DNA of 64,000 bases from Pyrocephalus nanus. Lineage: Eukaryota > Chordata > Aves > Passeriformes > Tyrannidae. Within the stretch, counting starts at the first letter, position 1. Each line of letters begins with the position of its first letter. Made by a program: the position numbers and the translations under genes. Shown piece by piece: positions 13,301 through 26,505 of the stretch. The stretch lies in contig CM076266.1 of assembly GCA_038380795.1 (NCBI GenBank), positions 9,322,001 through 9,386,000 of the forward strand. Direction: 5' to 3'. The notes below the pieces were generated by a model. The model was given only the letters and a program-made list of their open reading frames with translations. It was not told the origin of the DNA and did not search any database.

Positions 13301-15000
13301 GCTGAGAATCTGCACCCAGTACTTTACTAGCATTGTGATTAAAGGTGTGGGTTCAAAATTGCTAAGGCAGAGGAAAACAAGGAATCCGTATCTTCATCCT
13401 GCCCAAGTGCATTTTTGAGAGGAGATGGAGATTTCCTTTATAGGAATGAATCAGGAAGACTGATTATGTAGATTTCCACTGTGGTTTGTAGTGCTGGCTG
13501 GCTGGAATAAACGGGCCAAAAAAAGTACCAAGTAGTTGTAGAGCAAAAGTGTATGTGTGCATAAGTGTATATGACTAGATATATCCAACAAACAATTCAA
13601 GGTGAAGTCTAGTGTTTTCAATTATTTCAATGGAAAATAGATTAGGCTGCCACTGAGCACAGCAGAAAAAAAATAGGACACCTTAAACATGACTTTAATG
13701 ATGTCTCACATGTAAATAAAATGTGGTTAATTTGATCCATATAATCTCCTTCTGATTTCACACAAACCAGAAGAGCAAAGGGAGAAATAACACATAGCAT
13801 GGAGATCTTTTCTGCAGAGCAATGTGTGTCTCCTAAGGGTGAGGTCACCTATCCAACTGCATGTGCTTATTACCATTGCAGTGCCTTCTTCTCATGTGTA
13901 TTGTAGCATAGAAAGACAAACTACATAAATGGCTTAGGAGTCTGAAATAAGAAATGTGATAGAGGGGCACTTCAACATACATTTAGGATGTTGAAATATT
14001 GAAATAATAAAAATATGGGGACAATGAAATGACATCTTGCTGTAGAAATTACAAAAAACACAGGTCTCATATAGTCTAAAGTAATTGATATGTGTCTGTG
14101 GTTGTTATTGATTCCATATACTGTTTCTGTTACTTTATCTAATATATATAAGATTTAGAACAGATTTCTGCATTTTCCAGTATCTAAAACCAGCAATTTA
14201 GAATGCATCTTTGCCAGATATGATACTGACAGAATTAAATTCTGTTTAATTTTTATCCCAAATGTGAAGAAATGTTTTTAGCAGGTTTCAATCTACATCA
14301 AAATCTTCAGTCTATATTAATAGCGAATTGTGAAAGTATTAAAGTAATTGCAAAGAGGAATTTATTGTTATAGCTCTAACTGCTTTCAAAGGGGTAACAT
14401 TAAAAAACTATCAGTGATAAGTGAAGTAAAATTTTCAAATACCACAGCAAGCAGAAAACTGTTATTTCAGTGCATTCAAATCAACTGCCTATCCATTTAT
14501 TTAATCTTTGCTGGAAACCAGGTACAGATGCTTAATAAATGTACAAAAAATTGTTACTGGAAAATCACAAGAAAAAAAAAATCTCGTGTAGGAAACTTCT
14601 TACTTCTTTTCAATTCCTAAAATTTAAGGGTATTCTTTTATGAAAACTTATCACCATTTAATATCAAGCAACTACTGATGTTTGAATTATTAATAGAAAT
14701 CTATAGACAATGAAGATAATTATTTTCATTTTCTAAGTCTGTATAAGACTAACTTGCAACCTGAAATGTGTCTCAGTTTCTGCAGAAAAGTCAAGGAGCA
14801 CCTATACTTAATAAACATTGCCAGCTTTTTTTGGTGCTTGGAAATGAGAAGCATTAAAATGCCAGGGCATCAAATTCAGCAGAAACTATGGGTGGAATTC
14901 AGCTCTCAAATTACAACACCTAAGCCTAAATGCCTGCCTACGTATCTGTTGGTCACATAAGCTCCCAAGGTAGTCAATAAAGGCACCCACTCTTGCCCAG

Positions 15001-17102
15001 CTGAACAGCTCTCTCGGCTCTACCAACTGCAGATTGATGAGAAACTGGAACAAGACTTAGATACTGAAGTGTCAAGTGCTTTGGTTATCCCACCTGGCCT
15101 CCAGAAACATGTGGACCCACCGTAAGTGAAGTCCCAGGCAAGTGTTTCAGGCAGCCAGAGCTCCTCCAGCAGCCCCAGGTGTCTCCCTCGGGCAAATGAA
15201 TCCCACCCTCTCTGCAATAAATGCTTGTACATGCAGGTCAGATGTAGGCACTGATGTGTATGCTTACATGTTTATTAATATTTACTTACAGGATATAACT
15301 ATGTAAAAATATATATTAAGATATTTATTTTTAATATTTACATATTTATTTATGTATATATTTCCATCCACATCTCAGCATGTATCTTTCTAAGCCAAGC
15401 AGTGCATGAAATATCCCATAAGATACTTCAGGATCAAGCCTAACAACAGGAGAACATTCCTAAATCATGAATGTTTTGGTTGGGAGTTGCTCTGAGTGCA
15501 AGTAGTTATTCAGAACAAAAAAAAATTTGTTACATTTCAAGACTTCCGTCATCTAATGTTTAGTCAAGCAGTGCTTCAGAGACCATTCCCATGCACTATA
15601 AACTACAGCACATGTGATTATGTGAAAAATTCTGAGAAAATAAAGGCACTTGTCCCATTCAAGGTGAGTTTGAGGGAAAGTTGGTATCAGGTATTGTAAA
15701 AATGGTGGAATACATCAGTAAATATACTTAAATTTACACAGACTAAAAGAATACCCATATAAAGGCAATTGTCTAGAGGTTTGTTGTTTTTTTTCACAGC
15801 AGCGTGCAATTGCATATCATGTGGCTAAAAAAAATATGTCAAAAATATCCACAATCGAGATTTAGCTTACTGTATGTAAAAGAGAAATAAAAAAAAAATT
15901 AGAGAAAAATATCTTTCACTTATTAAGAAATCTGTACAATTTGTTTCTTTTAACTATCAGTGCCATAAAAGTCATACTGTGTACTTTTCATAGAATGTAT
16001 AAATTTTTCAGCTGGGGACTTTCAGACTCCATTTGCCCATAATAGGGAAATAATTCAGTCACATTGCAACCAACAATGCATCTAATATTGTTTCTATTAA
16101 AGCTGGAAAAAATTATAAGAAAATACTGAAAAACTGAAAATCACATTGAGTAAAACTGACAAAAATCACATCTGTGATTTAGTAGCATATGGATTTTTCC
16201 TTAGTTTTTTTAAAGGCAATGGCATTTAAAGCTGCTAACTAAGATATGTTCAAAATGGGATTACTTAAAATTTTTATTCACAACACAACTAAAATTAAAA
16301 TTATTCTTAAAATAATGAAAAAAATGTTTAATAACATTGTAGATGGTTATTGAGGAAGTGGCACAAATAAAAAGGAAAAGACATTGCATGCTTGATGAGG
16401 CTAATGGTCTAAGTTTAACAGCTGGTAGAATCATGTGTGAGAAATACTTGTTGTCTTCCAAGTAGAACATCTCTTTTCCCCTCCCTCTAAATTTAATGTT
16501 ATTGTGTTTTGGTGTTTTTTAACCAAGTGCCAACTGTGGCTCCAGAAGGTCTCCCTATCAGAGGCTGACCTAAACACACTCCTCCAGCAGGTTTGTAATG
16601 AAGTAAGAACAGTTTTCCTTGTCAGCATTTCTTTGTGCCCAAATTTTCCTCAATATCCAGAAAAGGGATGAGACAAACCAAAGTCTTCCTAAAAGGAGAA
16701 ATAAATATGATGGGAAGGCTACAGTGTGATTATGAACAGAGTCAAGTTACAGTCTAGTTAATCCCTGAAAGGATCTCCTTGCCTTTATTGCTACAAATAT
16801 TGTCGGGAAAGGACAAAATAAGGATTATTATATTTGAAAATCACAAGAACATTTGCCAACAATCAGGGGCAAATTGGGAGGTTTAGAATGTATGCATTTT
16901 GGATGTCAAGTTTCAATGTTGTGTTTTCCTGTTCTTGTCAGAAATTTAGACAGATTTGCTTATACATGTGCAGTTTGTGTAGGAAAAAGTTATTTATTTA
17001 TATTAGATAATTTTATAACACCAGTTGCTTCTAGAAGAACACTCAGAGATGCTTCAGGCCACAATAATGGAAAGCACTTTTGCAGAGGTGGAAGGCAAAC
17101 AG
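15001..17102 (+). other. Speculative chain of four plus-strand exon-like segments, antisense to PTPRN2
   Basis: Four short open segments with splice-like borders and compatible phases. Segment 15001-15121 has acceptor ctcttgcccag and donor gtaagt; its peptide starts EQLSRLYQLQIDEKLEQDL, and the same frame hits TAA immediately after the donor. Segment 15564-15663 has acceptor aatgtttag and donor gtgagt. Segment 16528-16602 has acceptor gttttttaaccaag and donor gtaaga; peptide CQLWLQKVSLSEADLNTLLQ. Segment 17025-17102 has donor gttggg, which is weak; peptide LLLEEHSEMLQATIMESTFA. Phases run 1/2, 2/0, 0/0, 0/0. Possible extra members are 4452-4510 upstream (ends phase 1; would extend a Leu/Val heptad pattern into EQLSRL) and a terminal segment 20573-20659 ending in TGA (KRKHEGCSPAVPAHPVKSQQ at its start). 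I recognise no protein family. With dozens of splice-like hexamers in 64 kb, a chance chain is quite possible, so I do not call a gene. Confidence 0.22.
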
Positions 17103-20100
17103 GTTGGGGGAGAAAGGTATAAATAAATGACAGTTTATATTAGAACCAAGCTAGAAAGACATTGACTGAAATATCAACTGGAACCTACTAGAAAACATCT
17201 TTCAAAAGACCTGCTGTTCCCATGCATTGATGTGCAAAGTGGTGAGTTTATTTCAATCACATTCTGCCATGTGCCAAAAAATGGCAGTCTATTTGGAGAG
17301 GAGTCAAAACCAATGGCTGTTACAGAAGCACTGAAACTGCAAAAATAATTTCTGTAAGGATAGCTCAGGTTTTGTTTGGGTTTTGCTTAGAATTTGAAAG
17401 GAAGAGGGTTATTAAGTGTACCACCTAATTTTTTTCAAGTGACTGGAGTTTGCTCTTAGAGGAAGCTAGATGTGCACTGAGGTAGAATAAGCCACTACAA
17501 AATGACTTTTAAAAGCCACAGACAACAGAATATTACGCTTTCCCCCTTTCCCCCACTTATGTGTTCTGTCGACTCAACACAGCAGCACGTGCCCCTTGAG
17601 GTGACCCAAGCACCTAAGCTATGAGTATGGGGTGGGCAGAGCTGGCTGATGGCCATGAGAAACTACCACTTCTCTGAAAGAGCTTCTGGCAGCCAAAGTA
17701 TTGCTCAGGCAGTGCCCAACCTGCTATTACACCATGCTGGTTTCAGTGAGGTACAACCCATGTTGTTTGCACAAGGGAAGGCAGAAATACCTTGCTCCAA
17801 AAATGCTGCCCCTCCCTCAGAACAGATTTCTATGCCCATATTAATTCTGAAATGTGGTCTGAAGGTGCTTGAAAGAGATTTAAGGGATTTGCTTTCACTG
17901 GAAGATCTTGTTTAGTCTGAAATTTAAGCAGGACTCCTGTTGCATTTAATGGGGAATAACAGGATCCTCAGAGGAATGATATATACTTGACCTATCTTAG
18001 ACACCAATCATAAGTGTGATAGACATGTATGAGATAGATGAGATATAGGAGATACAGATGAGACAGACACCTCTCCTGGGATGAGATGTATTACCCTCTG
18101 GAAGCACCTATTACATTCCACTGATTGTAACGGGAGCCAAGGTTGACCAGCTCATACTTAAAGTACCTAAAAAGACAGACTTCTGAGTTTGAGCAGATGA
18201 AATCCACTCCTACATTTAAATTTGATTACAAAGAATTGAGTTAGCTGACACAATACTGACCATGACTGATTGGGTCCGTGCTCAGAAGGACAACTCCAAT
18301 TCAACACTGAGCTGCAAGGCAGCCACTGTAATTAGCTGGCACGATGCTAAACACAACTTGGTTTTTTTTCTAAGGCATTCAGTCAACTCATTTTTAACAT
18401 GAGCAGAATCATTTACCAGTTAAAGAATGCTGTCTAAGAACTATGGGACAGCATCTGAGGTAGTTATGGAAAAAAAAATTGCAACTCTATTCTGAACAGT
18501 TTAAAATCTATAATGTTAATGAAGATAAAATATTAATTCCCTTTTTAAAATAGGAAATTACATATGTTCTGATGAGCCTAAGAATTGGTTTGAAATAAAA
18601 ATTAGAATTCTGCATTGTTAAACTGAAAGTTTTTTTTTAAAAAGCAGAACTGGATGAATGAAAAAAATCAACACACTTTGCCAGCATAAACTGACAATAT
18701 TTGAAAGTGTTTCCTTTGAAATAAAATGTGAAGTGAGCCTGTATACTGTTATAAGTTGAGTGAAGCTATCTTAATTCAAAACAGCAAAATTTAGGTGGCC
18801 ATAAGGACAGAGAAGGGAGTTTATGCATGTATTGAAACTTTTAAATTGCAATACAGCTTATACATATGAAGATATTTATGTAAAATAACCGGCATAGAAT
18901 TATAAAAAGAAAGAAGTGACAGCAATAATCTATGAATAGTATTTTCTGTTTTGCTAAAGATGACTAATGAACTGAATTCCTATGGAAATATAGTGTGCCT
19001 GACATTCTCATACCTACCCAATGACTTCATAATGATTACTGCTATTACAATGAATACAAAATTAATGAATAATAAATTAAATCCTTACACTAAATTGATA
19101 TTAGGAGCCTCTTTAAGTCATTATTTTTTGTAACAGTCAAGCCACAATTCATAATAACCTTCTGAGAATAACAAGTTATGGATTTAATTACAGATAAAAA
19201 GAAATATATTCTATTAAAATGTGGGAAATTATGTCCTAAAAAATTAAAAATGGAGCAGATTTTGGAAGGCAGCAAAGAACATTCATAAACTAAAATAATA
19301 ATATTAATAAAAAAGGAAATTAGAATGTCATGTTTTTACTTGTAATGATTTCAAAAGAAATATGCCAGGGTTAGGATAAAAGACAAACTAGCCAAGCATA
19401 CTTATGAAAAGTTTGACTGGTTTATGGCAAGTAAAGTGTAGAGGAACTCTTTCATTTCTTCATTAAAAAATCCTGTCGGAATAATGTAGCTAACAATCAA
19501 AATAAATGTCATGTCTAAATTTGGTAATCCTCACTCAGGATCCATCAGAAATCTAAAATATTGAAGGAATTGAAGGAATCTTTTCAGAAATCTTCTTAGA
19601 GAAAAGAGAACTGTCAGCTCCCCGGATAGATAGCTTTTTTAAAGTTTAAATGTGTTTGAAAATAAAACATGCAAGGTACTTTGAGCACACATGATCAACC
19701 TCTGTGTGCTGCCATTTTACTGTTAGAGGTTCTGTATGAAAATGTGTTAAGAATTTGGACATCTTTCAGAATTAAAAATAACTATTTCGCCATAATTAAT
19801 GGACATTTTTTATTTAGCATGATAAACAGCAGCCTCTAAAAAGTGATTCTGAAAAAGTCACTTTAGCAGCTCAGACTCTCTGTCACACTGCCAGAGACGT
19901 GTGACTCCCACCTCCCGTGGCACAAGGGCAGAACCCATCTGTGCATTCAGGAATGTGGTCAAGAACTCTTTAAGATGTCCATGAATAGAAGATGCATTGA
20001 AGGTGCATTTCTATCAGGTGCAATAGTTTCTGAACAAAGTGGTGAAAAATGGAAATATAATAGACTTCCTTGTGTTTTCTTATGACTGAAGTTTCAGACA

Positions 20101-23100
20101 GGAAAAAATTACTTCAAGCACTAGAGAGAGAAAGCCACAGTACACTTAAAATCTGTAAAAAGAGTTGGTTTCTGTATGAATGGCCTTATCTGGTTCCTTT
20201 AGCCAAGTATTGTATCTCCAGCAGCTCTCAAAAGGGAGAGTATGGAAATCAAATACAAATGGTTTCACTTTTTTTTTTTTTTTTAAATACATTGACTTCT
20301 GGGAATTATCTCTACAATGTGATAAAGTTAATTCAAAAGAATGCAGAGTATCTTTAAATATAAAAGGTATAAATGTACTACCTAACTTTAGCATGTGCAA
20401 GTGTCAACACAGACAATCTCTCCCACATAATTGCCTGGAGGAGGGTACGACTTGACCAGCAATAGCTTTCATATTCTTGCAGGAATCTATCCCAAACTCA
20501 GTTTTACCTCTTCTGATACCAACCACTAACAGTGGTTTAATGGACATGTGTGAATTGCTTGTGTTTATACAGAAGAGGAAGCACGAAGGATGCTCACCAG
20601 CAGTACCAGCACATCCTGTGAAAAGCCAACAGCCATTACTAGATGGCATTACACACTGAAAGCCGAAATGAACTTATTCCTAGGGGGTACCAGAACTTGA
20701 AAGTACACATGTGAGAATAGAAACATGCTGTGGACTGCCTGCTGCATTATTAACCACTCTGTCTTGAGAGCTTCCATTTACACTTTTTCTCAGTGAAGAA
20801 ATCTGAGATGCAGCATCTTTTGGAATGAGGAGTCTTAGATACTTATTGCCTTCTGTCTTTAGCCAAGATTTATTTAACTGTATGGCAATATTCCACTGAG
20901 TTTGCTTAAAACTCTTAAGGGCAAGTTATAATTCATTTTGGTACATACGCCTCGACACATAAATATATGCCAACATTTATGATTGCTTGCAGTGTAACAG
21001 ATATCAGTATATCATGAATATCACTTTAACAGTTTAACAGAAAATACCAAATCAGAGTTCTTAAACTCTCTGATGCTCTTTATCTACAAGCAACACAGCA
21101 AGAAACAAATATTATGTGAAAGATGCATGCACTTATTCCCACTGGCAAAGAGTATCAGAGAAACAGATGCAAAACGTAGGAAAAAAAGAGTGATAAATAT
21201 TAAAACTCTGCCTCATCACCACTTTATTAACCAGAGAAGAGAATCAGGCTCCTTGTCCATACTGTCACTTCTGGAAACAGCTACCTGTACCTGATATTCT
21301 AGGCTTCCCACACCTCTGAGCTTTCAGTTCTTTTTTGTCACTCTGCTGATTTCAGATATTTAGTTATTCTATGAGAGCTCTGCTGCCAATAGGAAAAAAA
21401 CCACCATGGATAGAATATGAGAGGAAAAGGGACCAGAACAGAAAAGCAGAATTGCAGGAGGACTGAGAAAATCGTGGCAAACATTTGTATCCATCCCTGT
21501 TTAAATCTGAAAACCTGAGAGGGATATCTGATTCTTCACTGTTAAGTTAAAAAGATAACAACTTCCCAAAAAATAATAATCATTAGCATATTTTTCTAAA
21601 GCTAATAGAAAGCAGAGTACTGGGAAATGCCAAGAGAATGTTTAAATGCCACCTAACTTTGAAAACATGATGTTGCTACATGAAATAACAGGTTCTACAG
21701 CAAGTGGATTTATCAATTTGAAACACATTAAAAAATTAATGTTAAAATACTCTTAATTTAATATAAAATAATGTAAAACCCTGCCTGACTTCCCAGTTCT
21801 TAAGTGGAAATAATTCCTGTTTGAACGTGCAAATCCATTTTACAGCCAAGGGTAGTAACTACACCCAGTGTGGCTGATTTTAGCTGCACATTTCCCATTA
21901 ATGTTAATGTGAGTTTCACAGCTATATTGCTGCACATGGGTGGAGAATATACCCTCGAGTTGTTAAATGAATGAAAAGAATGAATACATGGTGATTCCCT
22001 TGAAGAGGAAAAATGCCAAGGAAAGAAATGTCAGAAAACACAATATAATACAAAAAATCCATTCAGAGAAAGATGGATGTGAAGGAAAAAAAGCAAGAAC
22101 TTTCTGGTCTTTTTCCAAAATCTGTTGTGTCCTGGGTTCCCTGCAAAAGTATAACAATTGAAAAAGTCTTAGACATCTTAAACAGCTCAATCATGAAATC
22201 AGAAGAAAAACCCCTTTTTTCTCAATTAAAGTCTATGTTTCAGATAAACCTATTGCTTTTCAGACTTTTTAACCGGTACCACTATGAGGTCCTAGTCCAG
22301 CTCCAACTGCAACCACTGAAACACTGAAACTTTATCTTATTAGGTTTAGGTCTAGGACTGGGCCACCAGAGTACATACCAGTCAGCCCCAAACCATTCCT
22401 TTTTGAAGGTCTGCATTCTTTCTGCATGCACAGTAAGAATTTCATGGTCACCATATTAGGTGTTTCAGTTCAAGAAAAAAAGTCAGAGGGAATGAACACT
22501 TAATTATGTGTGAAATCACTGCAGACTTGAGGTGCTATCTGGGGCTTTGGAGCACAGAGCTCACACCTTGAGCTCCTTTGAAAAACTCCCTGTTTATCTC
22601 TTTCTGTCTTCTAAATATATATACACCAGTACACATTTTCTGTAGCACAATCAACAGCACGATAAGGGAGAAGAATAATTTTTAGTTTAGCCTGATAAAA
22701 ACATGAATACACCACCATGAAAAAGCAGTCAGCATTACAAAAGAAATGACACATTTTATAAAGACTTTCATTGTTTTCATAATTGTTTTAATACACTTAT
22801 TTGTTTGGGGGCTTTTGTTTCTTATTTTCTTGTTAAAGTACTTTAGCAGTTTAAAATCCATTATAGAAATCCATTCATAGAGTAGTGCTGGATGAAGTGA
22901 TACCAATAACTCCCACAAGAAAAATGGGAGTATTTTTCATGCATTGAGTTTTTTACGTGAAATTTCCAGCAATATTTTGAAGCCTTATCAAATACAGTTA
23001 GTATATTTTGTATTTTTTATTTACTTTTTTTATGATTAATATGCTTTCAATGAAAGTGAAAAGAATTAACATTATCTATCTCTGTGTATATGTACAGCCA

Positions 23101-23101
23101 A

Positions 23102-23197
23102 ACACACAATACACACATATAATGTGTGTATTATATATACATTATATATATGCATATATATAACACATATACATATATATAGATATACATATATATT
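23102..23197. repeat. TA/CA-rich dinucleotide tract
   Basis: Interrupted CA units grade into TATATA and ATACAT units over about 95 bp. The tract contains several self-complementary stretches such as gtgtattatatatacat and would be prone to slippage and hairpin formation. Confidence 0.93.
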
Positions 23198-23620
23198 TAA
23201 TTTGTACCACAATATCAGTTTTCCCATATTTCTCCAATTTCACATTAGATGGTCACTCCTAAGCACCCATTTAGCTGATTTTGTAAACTATGATAAATGA
23301 AATTTCTCTGTATTATTAGTTCATTTGTGTTTAGAACAAAACTACAGTCAAAACTGGTTTCCACAACTTCTAATTACAAAACATTAGCTACCTGAGTCTT
23401 CTCCAGCTGAGCAGATTAGCATAGATCTTCTCTGCTGACAGCTTTGACCTTCACTCCAGCAAACACTTGTCAAAATGCCAAAAGTAATTACCTGGCTGTT
23501 TAGGAAGGAGTAATGGGGTGTAGCTACCTACCTTTTCTTGTTACTGATCTAAAATGTCTATAAAACTTTGCCAAGAGGCTCCCTCTGGATTCTGGCATAT
23601 ACATTTTTCTTTTCATCTGT

Positions 23621-23663
23621 CTTTTTCTTTCTTTTTTTTTTTTTTTTTTTCTTTTTTTTTTTT
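23621..23663. repeat. Poly-T tract with C interruptions (about 43 bp)
   Basis: Nearly pure thymine with three isolated C residues. It could be the tail of a minus-strand retrocopy, but the flanking sequence to its right shows no recognisable element. Confidence 0.95.
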
Positions 23664-23954
23664 AAAGACTATCAAATATTAGCTATATATGATCTCCTGC
23701 CAGCCAATTCCATCACAATTTTGGGGGACAGGCTAAATAACCTGCTAGGTGGATCTTTCAACTAAAACAATTTTATGATTGCTGTCACCCTGATTTTGTT
23801 GCACTGATGTAACCAAGAAAAAAACTACTAAAAAGCAGCAGAAGCAGGAACAAATGATCATAATTATCCTATAGATGACTGTACTGTCTATCCAATGAAT
23901 TAACTTAAAAATCGTTATGTTAGATCTCAATTTTTTTTTTTCATAAAAAGTCTT

Positions 23955-24060
23955 TTCCTGTTCATATTTCAGATTTACAATTAGGAAAACAGAGGCACAG
24001 AGAATTTACAGGCACTACTTGAAATTCTATGGCTAGATTAAATCTAGGATGTCTTTTGAC
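23955..24060 (-). mobile_element. MIR-like ancient SINE fragment
   Basis: The block tttacaattaggaaaacaga with ggcacagagaatttacaggc matches the antisense MIR core (acagatgaggaaactgaggcacagagag type). The following attctatggctagattaaat fits the next part of the element. Strongly diverged; borders approximate. Confidence 0.62.
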
Positions 24061-26432
24061 TTCAGCCACACATTTTCTCTTAATCTGAAGGTTCACATTT
24101 ATAGAAAATAATTTTTAAACATAACAAAGGGATTTAACATGTTTTCCTGATGACTAGATAATGCTAGAAAGATTAAGTATTTTCAGATTATTACAGTGGT
24201 CATTAATCTCTAAATCCTGCAAGCAATTTTTGTCAAACAATGGAAAACATCATCTCCAAATAAGAACTAGATGAAACATGTATAAGTCTGACTCTATCTT
24301 ATATTACATGTTAGAATGGATATGTGGAGTTCAGGAAAACGCAGGGGAAAAAAACCCCTTCTTTGACCATAAAACAATTCCTGAAACTCAAATCCCTTGC
24401 CATGTAGTCACAACATTCCCTAACAATTGCAGGGTATCAGGTAGCAGCAGCAGCTGCTGAAGTGGCCTTCAGTCCTTAGGAGAAAGACTGCTCAGAATGA
24501 AGGTGATGTTAACATACAGGTCTGAATGCTGCTGACAAGGGTGCCCTTGTGAGCACTGCCAACAAACTTCTCTTATCTTCAAAAAGTCTCCCAGAGCTCT
24601 CAAATAATTCCTTGTCCCACTGTAAAGAGCTCATTACTTTCCCTCTCAGATACATTCCTCCATGAGCTATCAGCAGTGGAAGGTCATGCAAGTGGCTGTT
24701 TTCAAGACGGATGATACACCAATCCCCTGGACCTCCTAACTAAGCCTTTTTTAGCTGGAAAACCTCCAGCTGGCCTTTCATCCCAGGTCACATTTGTGCC
24801 TCTCTCCCAAGATGTCAACCTGTAAATCGTGTTCTACCAAGAGAACAAATTGCTGCCATGTTCAGGTCAGCTGTCCTTACACACTGTTACCAAAACACCA
24901 TACTCCTGGAGAAAGGCCTTTTCATGTTATTACTTTTCTCCAGCTAAAAGGGATGACAGCCTGATTCTAAGTTGACTCCGAGTGTATTGATTTTGTGTTT
25001 GTTTTTTTTTTTCTTTTTTCTTTTGCTTTAAATAACAACTGTTTTTCATAGAGCCCTGAAGTAGTGCTCTAGCTCACAATATTTATTATTTAGCTGATAT
25101 GAAAGCTCTCAGCTAAAATCACAAGATTGCTAATCATGCAATTTCATATACTAAAAATAGGATATTTAGTTACATCAGATAAAGAACATTTTCCTGTTTG
25201 TACCAACTGAAATAAAATATTATCTGTTCCACATTATCCCTGTTTCACATGGTGCCTAGAGTTTATTTGCATGCACAGTTTAAAATTGTTAGGTTAATCT
25301 TGTTGTTACACATTTTGAAAAGTTACAATCAATCTGTCTAATAGGTGGAAAAAAAATGTACTGACTGTTCTTTTCTATGTAAAGCTTCGGTTATAATACT
25401 ATCTGACCTCAGGGGTTTTTTAATTTCTTTGTTTATGCTTACCTAGAAAGTTGCATAATTACCAGAAAAATATTAGACCAGCCAACTTATTACTTACATA
25501 AAAGCTGCCTTTTATGCACTTGCCTTACCAGATTTCTTCTAACTACAACATTCCTAAATAATTTGTTTTAATATGCTTAGGATCTGCTGTAAACAGAGAT
25601 AGTCTCTCAAGACTACTGCACAAAAAAGTATAAAAATTTATTAAAGGACTATAACATTTAAAGATGTCTGGAGCTGTAAGTAGCATTGTTGTATATGCCA
25701 CATTGCATATATATTTTTCAATTTTTCAATTTCCTGGAAAATGTGTTGCTTATCATAGAAGTGCTAAATAGAAGCAATTTTGCTAAATAACATAGTGAAA
25801 TACGACATTAGGCAGTTGTCTTGAGTTTGGGGATTGCCACTTACTTTGCTTTAAACTAGAAAGAAAATTAGTTCTCAAATATTTTTTTTTAATTGGGACT
25901 TTTTGATACCACGTCCACAGTGGGACCACACACGCACTGCTGCTATGCAAAAAATAACAGTGATTTGTGTCAGTCACACATTCTCAGTGCCATGGACTTC
26001 AGTGGAGATATTTGCTGATTTACACCAGCTGAAAACCGTCTTGCACATAAAAAGTGCAGGTCAGTTTGAAACATCTGTGTAAGGAAATACAAGGCAAATT
26101 TATTATGGAAAAAGAGTTTTTACTTTCCTAGTCAAAAACGTATTGGGAGACTTCTTTGACTTGAAAGAAAACCACTTTGCACTTCAGCTACATGGCAGCT
26201 TCATCCTGAATTACCAGCTATAGATGAGAACAATCTCACAGCAGGAATTTGGTTGTTTAATAGTATTACACGTGGTAATTACCAAAATCGAAATATTTGC
26301 ATTTTTACTCATTATTAAATTAATTAATAAATTGAAAGGGATTTGAATATGTTAGCAAAGGAAAATTAGAATGAAGGACACTTAAATAGAAGAAATCAGG
26401 ATTTGCACCAAAAGATTTTAAAAGATCTGTCA

Positions 26433-26505
26433 ATAGAATCACAGAATATGCTGAGTTGGAAGGGCCCCTTAAGGATCATTGGGTCCAACCCTAAAAACAT
26501 TTTTG
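26433..26505 (-). mobile_element. CR1 LINE terminal fragment
   Basis: Antisense CR1 end with atagaatcacagaatatgct, then gagttggaagggcccctt and aaggatcattgggtccaacc. Clear similarity fades after about 70 bp. A second, oppositely oriented end-like motif (tgtgattctgtgaat) lies at about 26662-26676, so the whole 26433-26676 interval may be two fragments facing each other or a rearranged copy. Confidence 0.85.

Noticed and set aside
19896..20090. Plus-strand open stretch after acceptor-like gtcacactgccag (sample TCDSHLPWHKGRTHL)
   Set aside because: Incoming phase 1 does not fit the 17025-17102 segment, the donor is weak, and no family is recognised.
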